Shown: positions 30,783 to 39,167 of the stretch, piece after piece
How positions within the stretch are numbered: position 1 is the stretch's first letter
Layout: each line of letters opens with the position of its first letter
From: Oscillospiraceae bacterium
GTDB taxonomy: Bacteria; Bacillota; Clostridia; Oscillospirales; Ruminococcaceae
Assembly (NCBI GenBank): GCA_900752435.1
Contig: CAADVD010000027.1
Coordinates: 1 to 52,407, forward strand
Direction of reading: 5' to 3'
DNA length: 52,407 bases
Notes under the pieces: generated by a model
Databases searched by the model: none
Seen by the model: the letters and a program-made list of their open reading frames with translations, nothing else
Told to the model about the DNA's origin: nothing
Translations under genes and position numbers: made by a program

Positions 30783-30797
30783 AAAAGAGTGATGCTT

Positions 30798-31271
30798 ATG
30801 AAAAAAGTGGTTAAAACAATCGGTATCATTTTTTTGCTTTTTATGGTTATAATGCCCTTTATTCCTTATGTTGTGAATGAAATTTGTCTGTCTATGTTTT
30901 CACGTCAAATTTCACATACTTTACCGGATCAAACGCAAATAATTGAACTAGAGTCTGTTTGCGGGAAACTGAATGGAAGTGGTAACAGTATGGATTTTTG
31001 TGCTGCTGCATTGGTCTCTTCGTCATTAAGCTTACAAGAATTAACGGATTATTATTCTGATATTCGCTATAACCCCGCCAAGTCAAGTAAGTATGAGCAT
31101 CAACCTGATATAGAAATTCAGCTTGCGGAATGTGACTTTCAAAGTGATTTTCTCATTCATCGTCAAATTGATTTTTCTAAAATTGATGAATTAACCACTC
31201 TTGAAGGATGTTATATAATCTTAATATATGACGGTGGATATACTAGTGGTTTTGACTTGCGAGGATATTGA
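30798..31271 (+). CDS. Hypothetical membrane-anchored protein
   Basis: 157 residues from the ATG at 30798 (GAGTG ahead; a GTG at 30789 is in frame). A basic N-terminus and a hydrophobic helix (about 8-28) form a signal anchor; the rest should be extracytoplasmic. LESVCGKLNGSGNSMDFCAA has two Cys that could form a disulfide. No named family. It follows paralog 2 by 15 bp and may be co-transcribed. Its stop is one base from the stop of the convergent hydrolase gene. Confidence 0.7.
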   Translation: MKKVVKTIGIIFLLFMVIMPFIPYVVNEICLSMFSRQISHTLPDQTQIIELESVCGKLNGSGNSMDFCAAALVSSSLSLQELTDYYSDIRYNPAKSSKYEHQPDIEIQLAECDFQSDFLIHRQIDFSKIDELTTLEGCYIILIYDGGYTSGFDLRGY

Positions 31272-31272
31272 T

Positions 31273-34053
31273 TTATTTATATTTGTTAAAGATAGCGTAC
31301 CATCCAAAACATTCCCGACCATACTCATTAGCGCTGTCACCGGTACCGTTATATTTTGTTAATAATTTCTGGATTTGATTTTCCGTATAAGTGAAATAAC
31401 TATTGTTATAGGCCAAATTTGATGCCTCATATACTAAAACGTATAGTATATATTTTAGATTAAACTCATCATTATCTTTTAAATTAAACCACATTGTTTT
31501 TTTATCATTATAATTGCTATAATTGTATAACCTATCTGATATGATCTTAGAGAGAACAGCAAAGTTATGTGCAGCTATAGCAGTTTTAGCAAATATTTGT
31601 CCTAAACCAGTACTACTATCATGTCTATATCCTAAGGGCATTGTAGGTGCGGGCGTGATGAGTTGCTGTGCAGGAGAAAGATTAGACCATCGTTCGAGAG
31701 CATCGTCGTAGCTGTATGAAGCCATGACCAAGGCATCAGCAAAATCATCTTGAATCCACACACAGCGTAGTTCCCGAAAAAGAATGGTTTGATATATGGC
31801 TTTGGGAAATTTTAGTTTATTGCAAATATCTGTAATAAGTTTATCCTTTGATAACACAATATCCAAAGCTTGTAGTGTGGAGTATCGGGCTTTGATCTCC
31901 TCAAATATGGTAAAATCATAGCTTACTTGTTTTTCTAATTCGTCATATAATTTATTTTTATTTGCTATATTGAAATAATTATTAGTAGGTGATGAGGGGG
32001 TAGATGAACTCGTAGGTGGATTCGGATTCGCTGAATGAATAGCATCCACAACTGCCTTAGCAATTTTATCAATATTGTTGACAATCAGAGTTCGGTCTTG
32101 ATCGTTATCAATAAAACCGGATTCAATCATAATAGCAGGCATATTGGTTTCGCGAATTACGTGATAATAATCACGCCCGTCGTCTCCGCGCAGTGATTTT
32201 GCGCCGCGGTCAATGAATCCAATTTGATTCACCAATGCGCGTTGTACAGCTTCCGCATAAACCTTGCTTGCCCCACCTGATAATGCATGATAAACCTCAC
32301 AGCCTCGAGCAGTACGATCAAATGAGTTTAAATGGTTGGAAATGAAAATGTCCGCCGGCCATGCGTTGGCGGCTCCGGAACGTTCTGCCAATTCTGAAGT
32401 GGTATCATCATCTCGACAAAGCATGACATTATAGCCGAGTGCCATAAAGTATCGTCTTTCCGCTAATGCTATTTGAAGAGTCAAATCTTTTTCTTGGTAT
32501 CCACCGCCGCATGCACCGGGATATTGTCCGCCATGACCGGCATCAATGTAAATTTTTGTGCCTCCGCCACCGCTGGGGGCAGTTGCACCGGATGATCCGG
32601 ATCCAGATGAACCGGAGGATGTTCCCACGTTTTTATATAAGCGAATTTCCAATTGATTGATCGTTTCTCCATAGATGCCTGCATAAGCAGAGCCGGTATC
32701 CAACTCACCACCCAAATTGTATTGAGATTGAAGTCGTCTCATAATATCTGGTGAAGCATTGCTTACCCATGGCAGCCATCTTCCGTTGACATGAGCGCGA
32801 TACATTACGGCATGTGTATCGTGCATATGATTTCCGTTTCGATCACAAACGCGAATATCAATTGCCTGAATTGGCTTTCCAGAAGAGCCTGCATAATCAT
32901 TTTCTTCACTTGTAACCCATGGATACCATCCATTATAAATGGCATTATAGGTTTGGTATTTTAAATAAAAATCTGTCTCATTGGTTTTTAGCTCAACTCC
33001 GTCCATTGATGTGACCCATGTGGTATTTTTAAGCTCTTTCCAAGTGCCGTTTTGCATAAATTTTTTAGTTAATCCGTCGCTTCCGCCGGTTCCCAACACG
33101 TCACCACCGCCTTCACCGGAACCATAGACATTTTCATATATCCGAAAATCTAATCCCTCAATTGGAATTCCAGATCCAGGCAATCCAGCATCGCAGCTAT
33201 ACACATCCAAATCTCCTGCAAGGGAATATTTGTTTTGTAAAAAAATCATTGTTTCTTTAGGGGCGTTACTTACCCATGGAAGCCAAGTCCCGTTTGCAAA
33301 TGCACGATACATAATGACGTATTGATTATGGAGTTTTACACCGGAAGAGGAGTATACATGGCATTCCAACGCTTCAATATTTTTACCAGGTGAACCTGCA
33401 TAATCGTTTTCTTCACTTGTTACAAACGGATACCAACCATGACCAGTATTATAAGTTCGATAGTAGAGATAGTATGGTTTTCCGGCAGTTGGAAGTTTAA
33501 TGCCATGCATCGTTGTTCGCAAGCTTCCTCTTAGATCATTCCAAAATCCGTTCACCATATATTGTTGTGTAATTGAGCTTGGAGTAGACGAACCGGATCC
33601 ATCAAAACCTGAAACGACCCCAGGGTTATCCGAATAAAAGGTGCCACTTTCTACATTGGGAATTCCACTAATGCTAGAAATGTTATAGGGAGTTCTGCTA
33701 TCAGAAGCTGAGCGGCAGGCATAATGGCAATGGCTTCCGGTAGAATTACCAGTGCTGCCTTCAACGCCAATTTGCTGTCCATAATATATACGCGCCCCTT
33801 CATAAACGTTTGAACAGATTTGAGATAAATGTCCGAAATAATATTTTTGGTCTGTGCCATCTCGCAAAATGGAAACGTATAAACCAAAGCCTTTGCTTGG
33901 ATTTCCGGCATCTTCCCACCCTGCATGTGTGACGGTTCCAGTTACAGTACTATAAATATTTTTGCTGTCCACACCATACATGTCAAATCCGTCATGAGCG
34001 GAACCCTTGTATGCTTGTGTAATTGTAAAACGTCCTTTATATGGACTAATCAT
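31273..34053 (-). CDS. Multidomain peptidoglycan hydrolase: M23 peptidase, repeat region, amidase, lysozyme-like domain
   Basis: 926 residues. M23/LytM domain (1 to about 125) with H20/D24, GHLS (H75) and HCH (H108, H110). Two repeats of about 150 residues follow (165-310 and 330-475), sharing GWYP[FW]VTSEENDYAGS and WLPWVSNA, resembling ChW/choline-binding-like wall-binding modules. A Gly/Ser linker leads to N-acetylmuramoyl-L-alanine amidase (Amidase_3: DAGHGG at 504-509, E521, H574, E644). After a Pro/Ser linker the C-terminal 230 residues have a candidate Glu (E761), STGLGQIFAKTAI (about 814-826) and a YNG near 901, like lytic transglycosylases. No signal peptide: it begins MISPYKGRFTITQAYKG after an AAAGGAG. 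Likely roles are mother-cell lysis or a phage/island lysin; undecided. Confidence 0.85.
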   Translation of the reverse strand: MISPYKGRFTITQAYKGSAHDGFDMYGVDSKNIYSTVTGTVTHAGWEDAGNPSKGFGLYVSILRDGTDQKYYFGHLSQICSNVYEGARIYYGQQIGVEGSTGNSTGSHCHYACRSASDSRTPYNISSISGIPNVESGTFYSDNPGVVSGFDGSGSSTPSSITQQYMVNGFWNDLRGSLRTTMHGIKLPTAGKPYYLYYRTYNTGHGWYPFVTSEENDYAGSPGKNIEALECHVYSSSGVKLHNQYVIMYRAFANGTWLPWVSNAPKETMIFLQNKYSLAGDLDVYSCDAGLPGSGIPIEGLDFRIYENVYGSGEGGGDVLGTGGSDGLTKKFMQNGTWKELKNTTWVTSMDGVELKTNETDFYLKYQTYNAIYNGWYPWVTSEENDYAGSSGKPIQAIDIRVCDRNGNHMHDTHAVMYRAHVNGRWLPWVSNASPDIMRRLQSQYNLGGELDTGSAYAGIYGETINQLEIRLYKNVGTSSGSSGSGSSGATAPSGGGGTKIYIDAGHGGQYPGACGGGYQEKDLTLQIALAERRYFMALGYNVMLCRDDDTTSELAERSGAANAWPADIFISNHLNSFDRTARGCEVYHALSGGASKVYAEAVQRALVNQIGFIDRGAKSLRGDDGRDYYHVIRETNMPAIMIESGFIDNDQDRTLIVNNIDKIAKAVVDAIHSANPNPPTSSSTPSSPTNNYFNIANKNKLYDELEKQVSYDFTIFEEIKARYSTLQALDIVLSKDKLITDICNKLKFPKAIYQTILFRELRCVWIQDDFADALVMASYSYDDALERWSNLSPAQQLITPAPTMPLGYRHDSSTGLGQIFAKTAIAAHNFAVLSKIISDRLYNYSNYNDKKTMWFNLKDNDEFNLKYILYVLVYEASNLAYNNSYFTYTENQIQKLLTKYNGTGDSANEYGRECFGWYAIFNKYK

Positions 34054-34382
34054 AAATCATTCTCCTTTATTAGTTTAATGTGTTTTTATGAACGGTTGAA
34101 TTTGAAATAAATGAATGTTTTATCTCACTTCCTTTACTTTGAATTTTTTTGCTCCTTTATGGAGTAAGCTTTTTTGAAAACCTCCTTTCACTATACCCTC
34201 AAAAAAGCAAAAAAGTTGCACGTAAACGTGCAACTTTTTTAAAATATTTTTTCAAATTCGTATACATAACTATTAGTACGTGCTTTTTATATTGTGTAAT
34301 TGTGAGTTATGTACAATAAAAACTGAAAATAATTGTGATAAAATTTACATATATTAGAAGTCTATTCTACGCTTTTGTTTAT
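34054..34382. other. AT-rich intergenic region between hydrolase and nitroreductase genes
   Basis: No gene seen. Holds a ribosome-site-like GAAAGGAGG (minus strand, about 34180) without a start codon, the terminator at 34211-34238, and a 9-bp inverted repeat TACATAACT/AGTTATGTA (about 34264-34312). A minus-strand TATAGT near 34190 could be the hydrolase -10, but no good -35 is visible. Confidence 0.6.
34211..34238. terminator. Symmetric hairpin terminator
   Basis: Perfect 13-bp arms AAAAGTTGCACGT and ACGTGCAACTTTT with a 2-nt gap; T-runs on both strands. It ends the nitroreductase transcript on the minus strand. Confidence 0.85.
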
Positions 34383-34901
34383 TTATAACCGTTCATACGA
34401 TACCAATTCATCCAACGGCTTCCGCGTCTGTCCATGCCGCTCCGGACTGGCTGGTTCTTCTGCCGCATAGCCGATGGCCAGCAAATTCACCGGTTCCAGT
34501 CCGTCCGGCAGAGAGAATTCGGCGGCCAGCACATCCGGCTTGAAGTAGCAAATCCAAACACTGCCCAGCCCCAGCTCCGTGGCTTCCAGCATCATGTGGT
34601 CAGTTAGAATGGAAGCATCGATGTCTGCGGTGATTTTTCCGTCAAACGGGCGCTTCCAAGCCTTGCGGCGGTCGGCGCATACGAGAATCGCCAGCGGTGC
34701 GCCGTATAGATTGGCGGCTTTGCTGAGTTTTTGCAGGCCGCTTTCTTCCTGCACCACCAGCAGATGCACCGGCTGTAAATTGGCGGCGGTGGGCGCGGCA
34801 TGTGCCGCTTCAAGAATTTTACGGAGCTTTTCCGACTCCACTTTTCGATTCTGGTAAGAGCGAATGGAGCATCTTGTTTTTGCAAGTGTTAAAAATTCCA
34901 T
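34383..34901 (-). CDS. Nitroreductase family FMN oxidoreductase
   Basis: 172 residues. TRCSIRSYQNRKVESEKL (FMN phosphate-binding RxSxRxY-like), AAPTAANLQPVHLLVV, DASILTDHMMLEATELGLGSVWI and LLAIGYAAE are the family landmarks. It uses NAD(P)H to reduce nitro compounds, quinones or flavins as a dimer. The ATG follows AAAGGATAA. Divergent from an HxlR regulator, a common pairing in which HxlR controls the reductase in response to electrophiles or quinones. Confidence 0.92.
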   Translation of the reverse strand: MEFLTLAKTRCSIRSYQNRKVESEKLRKILEAAHAAPTAANLQPVHLLVVQEESGLQKLSKAANLYGAPLAILVCADRRKAWKRPFDGKITADIDASILTDHMMLEATELGLGSVWICYFKPDVLAAEFSLPDGLEPVNLLAIGYAAEEPASPERHGQTRKPLDELVSYERL

Positions 34902-34987
34902 ATTGGATTATCCTTTCTACACGATGGTGAGTTTGGTTGGCTTGCAAGCGTCGGTTGCGGTTTTTCACAACCTATGTTATTATTTTA

Positions 34988-35050
34988 TCACCATTGGTGA
35001 AAATCGCAAGAATGCACTTTTTTGTAAGGTAGTACCCTTTTTGATACTAT
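34988..35050 (+). promoter_or_regulatory. Intergenic control region of hxlR-like gene and nitroreductase
   Basis: TTGTAA (35022-35027), 17-bp spacer, TACTAT (35045-35050) for the regulator. A palindrome TCACC-ATT-GGTGA (34988-35000) lies between the divergent genes; GGTAGTACC (35028-35036) is a second dyad inside the spacer. Confidence 0.65.
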
Positions 35051-35073
35051 AAAATGGAAAGGGGAAAACGTCT

Positions 35074-35406
35074 ATGAAAACTTGTACCGCTTATCATTGC
35101 CCGATTGAAGCGACCATTCATTTAATTGGCGGAAAATACAAAGCGCTGATTCTATGGCATTTAATCGGCCAAACCCTGCGGTTTAATGAACTGCGCAAGC
35201 GCATTCCGCAGGCCACACCCAAAATGCTGACCCAGCAGCTGCGCGAGATGGAGAAGGACGGACTGATTGTCCGCACGGTGTATCCGGTTGTGCCGCCAAA
35301 AGTGGAATATGCGCTGTCGGATTTTGGCCAGAGCCTTGTACCCATTTTGGATGTGATGTGCAACTGGGGAAGAGCCTATTTGGAAGAACAACAGGAAGAT
35401 TTGTAA
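35074..35406 (+). CDS. HxlR-family winged-helix regulator
   Basis: 110 residues. YHCPIEATIHLIGGKYKALI has the N-terminal Cys and the IGGKW-like helix; LRFNELRKRIPQATPKMLTQQLREMEKDGLIVR is the wHTH and wing region. The Cys before PIE (C9) corresponds to the redox-sensing Cys in YodB/HypR-like members. Likely senses thiol-reactive compounds and controls the divergent nitroreductase. Confidence 0.92.
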   Translation: MKTCTAYHCPIEATIHLIGGKYKALILWHLIGQTLRFNELRKRIPQATPKMLTQQLREMEKDGLIVRTVYPVVPPKVEYALSDFGQSLVPILDVMCNWGRAYLEEQQEDL

Positions 35407-35426
35407 CAATTTGATGAACCATGTAA

Positions 35427-35474
35427 AAAAACGATGAAGAGTTGCATGTTTGCGTGCAACTCTTCATCGTTTTT
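35427..35474. terminator. Strong bidirectional terminator
   Basis: Perfect 20-bp arms (35427-35446 and 35455-35474) around an 8-nt loop, A/T-tailed on both sides. Confidence 0.95.
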
Positions 35475-35496
35475 GAGGGTATCGTGAAAGGGTTTC

Positions 35497-38001
35497 TTAC
35501 AAGTGACGGCCATAGCGAAGCCAAAGCTGTTTGCCTTTGCTCTGACGCTTCATCCACTCGTCGCGGAATTGCAGGACGAAGGTTTCCACCAGTTGCTGTT
35601 CCGCAGAAGACGGCATGGAAGCGCCGTATTGTGCTTTGAGAATCACGTTCATCGCGGCTTGGCAGGCTTCAAGGTCAACAAATGCAAACTGTCCTGCGAT
35701 TTGAACGGCAAATTCCGAATGGGGCTGTTCCGGAGCGCGAATGCAGTGTGCGGCACGAAGCAGGTCGGTCAAGTAGCCGTACAGCGCCAGTACGTTCTGG
35801 CGGCGATCCTTGCCGTGGAAGCGGGACTGACGGCGGCGTTGTGCCAGTGCGTACAGCCACAGCACCAGCAGGACAGCCAGAATGAAGCAAACAACGAGCA
35901 AGCCGAGCTGTGCGAACCGTTTTCCGCTCTGCGTATCAGAGGACGGCGTATTGGATGCGGAGGAAGCCGGTGAGGAAGAAGACTCCTCCGACGACAGCGC
36001 CGATGAACTGAGTTCGCTGCTTTCCGGCTCGGAGGAAATCGATGGCTGTGATGCGGGATCGGCAACAGCCGGTTCTTCTTCCGTATTGTCAACAGGAGTA
36101 ACAGAGCTGCCGCTCATGCCGGGCGTCATTTCGCACGGAAACCACCCCAGTCCTTCGAGGTACACCTCCACCCATGCGTGAGCGCTGGCATCTGTCAGTT
36201 CGATGGTGTCCGTGGTCTGTCCGAAGGATTTGTTGGTGGGCTCCCCTTCACTGCGTACACTGGCGCTGACGGTTTCCTTTTGTGACCGCCCGTTGGACTG
36301 CGCTTGTTCAAAGTCACTTTTGGTGACGACATACCCTTCGGCATAGCGGCAGGGGATGTTCATCGCACGCAGCATCAGTGCGCCTGCGGTGGCAAAGTGC
36401 ACGCAGTAGCCCTTGTGATTTTCATATAGGAAATAATCCGTGAAATCCATGCCGGCAGGCGTTTGTCCGGGCGAAAGGGTGTATTCGGCGTGCTGGCTCA
36501 AATAATTGCGCACTTCTTCTACACCGACGAGCACCTTCACGCGATCCTCCCAGTTGGGGTTTAGGACGGTGACGGCATCGGCTTTCAGGCGTTCCAAACT
36601 GCCGCTGGGAAGCTGCGTGTAGTACTCGTTGGCAAATTGGGTGTATTCCTTTTGCAGATTCCGGTAGGACGTGGCGCGGTTCAAGCTGACGTTATCGGGG
36701 TACATGCTGTTCCAGAATTCGTTGACCGCACGGTCGTAGGAAACGGTGTAAGACGAAGCGAAAGGCGAAACTTTTGCGCCGGTATCGTTTAAATAACTTA
36801 AATTGTCATCGCTGTAAACGCCATAGGGAAGAAAGGCTGGCGAACGGTGTCCCCATTCGGGGCTCATAGTCAGGACGGCAGGATCGGCCTCATCGAGGTC
36901 GTAGGCGGCAAACAAATCCGAAATGGTCAAACCGCGTCGCTTCATTTCCGGAAACGGGGCTTCTTTGTAGGCGGAGGAGGAAAGCGCCTTCCAGCGGCTT
37001 CCGGTGTAGATACTGCCGGTAAAGTTTTTGAGATAGACAGTATCGGTGCCGTGAGGAATTTCCACGGTCAAATCTGTTTTGTAATCGTATTTTCGATCCC
37101 CTTGCAGCATGAGTTGTCCCTGCGTGCCGAAGCCGCTGGGCAGAAGACTGCCCCAGTCAAAATGCTGGATGGAGGAGCGCAGCTCGTTGAGTGAGTCAGA
37201 GCGGTTGTAGCCGGTGACGGCTAAGGTTAGACTGCCCAACAGCAGTGTGCCTGTGAAGAAAATGCACAGTGCAAAGCTGACAACGGCCATCCCTTTGGGG
37301 GCAGCCGAGAGCACCAATGTGCGCGGCGAATGGCTTTTTTGCAGACAGTGCGGACGCGGTTGGTACAGCCGCATCGCTAACACGGATGCATTGCAGGCAA
37401 AAAAGCAGATTATGGCGGACAAATGCGGCATCATGCCATAGTACAGGCAGGCTTCCAGCGGCAAAAAGGTCAGCAGAAGCACCGGCAGAAAGGAAAGCCG
37501 CCGCACGGTGAAAAAGCCCAGCAAGGCCGTGTACGCCAAGCCCAAGGCCGCCCACAGCATGGCAGGTGCGCGGACAACCGTGTCCTGCGGAACATCGATG
37601 CTCAAATAGGGAGGCAGTTGGGAAATGCGCGCATTGGCCAATTGGGAGACGGCGGCATTCCATTGTTCGGCGAGGCTCACCGGCAGTGCCGGCCATGTCA
37701 GCCAGACGATAAGACCAGCCAGCACTAGAAAGACGGGCAAAACCCAGGGACTCACCCGCTTGAGCCGGTATAGCGGTACAAAAACAAATGCACCGATCAG
37801 CGTGGAAAGCAGAATGGGCAGGAACGTACCCGACAGGTGATAGGCGCTTTGCAGAGCGTACAGTGCGCCGAATGCGCCGCAAAACACCAGCAGAATTTGA
37901 ACGCCGAATGCAAGAGAAGACACTGGGGGCGTTTGCGCGGTCACCGACAGGGAAAGACCGGAAGGGGTGTTTTTTTGTTGTTTATTTCGTTTTCGTTTCA
38001 T
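35497..38001 (-). CDS. Transglutaminase-domain membrane protein (TgpA-like, with DUF4129)
   Basis: 834 residues. About six N-terminal TM helices (residues 15-240), an extracytoplasmic region with the transglutaminase core GYCVHFATAGALMLRAMNIP (catalytic Cys), CRYAEGYVV and SAHAWVEVYLEGLGWFPCEMTPG (catalytic His), a Ser/Glu/Pro-rich linker (PSISSEPESSELSS), one more TM and a cytoplasmic DUF4129 tail. Third gene of the moxR-DUF58-transglutaminase operon, starting five bases after the DUF58 stop with GGAG overlapping it. The biological role of this operon is not settled; envelope protein processing is inferred. Confidence 0.9.
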   Translation of the reverse strand: MKRKRNKQQKNTPSGLSLSVTAQTPPVSSLAFGVQILLVFCGAFGALYALQSAYHLSGTFLPILLSTLIGAFVFVPLYRLKRVSPWVLPVFLVLAGLIVWLTWPALPVSLAEQWNAAVSQLANARISQLPPYLSIDVPQDTVVRAPAMLWAALGLAYTALLGFFTVRRLSFLPVLLLTFLPLEACLYYGMMPHLSAIICFFACNASVLAMRLYQPRPHCLQKSHSPRTLVLSAAPKGMAVVSFALCIFFTGTLLLGSLTLAVTGYNRSDSLNELRSSIQHFDWGSLLPSGFGTQGQLMLQGDRKYDYKTDLTVEIPHGTDTVYLKNFTGSIYTGSRWKALSSSAYKEAPFPEMKRRGLTISDLFAAYDLDEADPAVLTMSPEWGHRSPAFLPYGVYSDDNLSYLNDTGAKVSPFASSYTVSYDRAVNEFWNSMYPDNVSLNRATSYRNLQKEYTQFANEYYTQLPSGSLERLKADAVTVLNPNWEDRVKVLVGVEEVRNYLSQHAEYTLSPGQTPAGMDFTDYFLYENHKGYCVHFATAGALMLRAMNIPCRYAEGYVVTKSDFEQAQSNGRSQKETVSASVRSEGEPTNKSFGQTTDTIELTDASAHAWVEVYLEGLGWFPCEMTPGMSGSSVTPVDNTEEEPAVADPASQPSISSEPESSELSSSALSSEESSSSPASSASNTPSSDTQSGKRFAQLGLLVVCFILAVLLVLWLYALAQRRRQSRFHGKDRRQNVLALYGYLTDLLRAAHCIRAPEQPHSEFAVQIAGQFAFVDLEACQAAMNVILKAQYGASMPSSAEQQLVETFVLQFRDEWMKRQSKGKQLWLRYGRHL

Positions 38002-38006
38002 GGTTT

Positions 38007-39167
38007 CTATAGCTCCAGTCCGGCCAGACTTTGCGCCAGCGCGTCAGCTTGTACCGGGATACAGCGAAAATCATCGTCTTCCAGCAGGATGCCGTCTGCG
38101 TCCGCTTGGACGAGCATGGCGGTTACCGGAACGGGATGCGCACGCAGCAAAGGATTTTCTGCGGCAGTGGAATCCGCAGTCAGATAAATCAGATGGGTGT
38201 GCAGATGTTCTTCTGCATTCAAGTAGCCGGTTAAGGCTGGGTGCGCGTCCTCTTCGGCGGCAGGGTGCGGCGAGGACAGCAGTTGTCCCAGCAGGCTGTA
38301 CAGGTCGTCGCTGTTGTTTACGGAATAGGTGCAGAACCCGTTTGCGGACGAATGCCAGCAGATTTCGTGCGGCACTTGCTGTTCCAGCAGGAAATTCGAC
38401 AGGGAAAGCAGCAGCTCCAGCACGGCATCGGACAGATCGGCGTTTGGCGCGGTTTGTTCCAGCAAAATGGTGATGGAATTGGACAGCGGCAGACTGTATT
38501 CTTTCACAAGAAAACCATCGGTTTTACTGCTTAAATTCCAGTGAATGCGCTGAAGGCGGTCACCGTCCTGGTAGGCGCGGATGTCGAACAACTCCGATGG
38601 GTCGTCGCCGCTTTTTTCTTTTGAGAACAAATCGCTTTCCGCATCAAAGGCGGGCATGGTGGTGAGTGTGCCGTCAATTTCATGCAAAGCGGGCAGAACG
38701 ATGATGCGCTGTGCTTCACCGCAGGAAATCCGGCGGCGGAACAGGTGAAAGAAGTCGTAGGCAAAGGCGTTTTCCAGTGAAACGGTTACTTCGCCGCAAT
38801 GACGGCTGTTGAGTTCGCCCGAACAGTGATGCTGGGAACTGGAGGTGCTCAGCGACAGCGTTTGGGTGAGGGCTTCGCCGGTGAACACGTTTTGTACGCG
38901 CAGGGTTAAGCGGCAGGAAACCGGCAGGCGACGCGGCTTGTGCACCTCCAGTTCATAGGGGATGGATTCGCCGCGCGAACCGGCGGCGGACGGAATCCGA
39001 AGCGAAATGGTCATGCCGGACGTGCTGCTGCGCAGTGTGAGCCACAAAAACAGGGGAAGCGCCAGCAGCGCCAACAGCATCACCAGTGCCAGCGGCTCTA
39101 CACAGAGAATGGAAAACAGAACCAGAGAAACAACCACGGCCAAATAAATCAGCTTGCTCCCAATCAT
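38007..39167 (-). CDS. DUF58 domain membrane protein
   Basis: 386 residues. Two N-terminal TM helices (about 7-45) are followed by a beta domain and the DUF58 signature FDIRAYQDGDRLQRIHWNLSSKTDGFLVKEY, then a von Willebrand A-like fold. DUF58 proteins associate with MoxR ATPases. The start (ATG at 39167) overlaps the moxR stop (ATGA-type), so it is tightly coupled. Confidence 0.92.
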   Translation of the reverse strand: MIGSKLIYLAVVVSLVLFSILCVEPLALVMLLALLALPLFLWLTLRSSTSGMTISLRIPSAAGSRGESIPYELEVHKPRRLPVSCRLTLRVQNVFTGEALTQTLSLSTSSSQHHCSGELNSRHCGEVTVSLENAFAYDFFHLFRRRISCGEAQRIIVLPALHEIDGTLTTMPAFDAESDLFSKEKSGDDPSELFDIRAYQDGDRLQRIHWNLSSKTDGFLVKEYSLPLSNSITILLEQTAPNADLSDAVLELLLSLSNFLLEQQVPHEICWHSSANGFCTYSVNNSDDLYSLLGQLLSSPHPAAEEDAHPALTGYLNAEEHLHTHLIYLTADSTAAENPLLRAHPVPVTAMLVQADADGILLEDDDFRCIPVQADALAQSLAGLEL

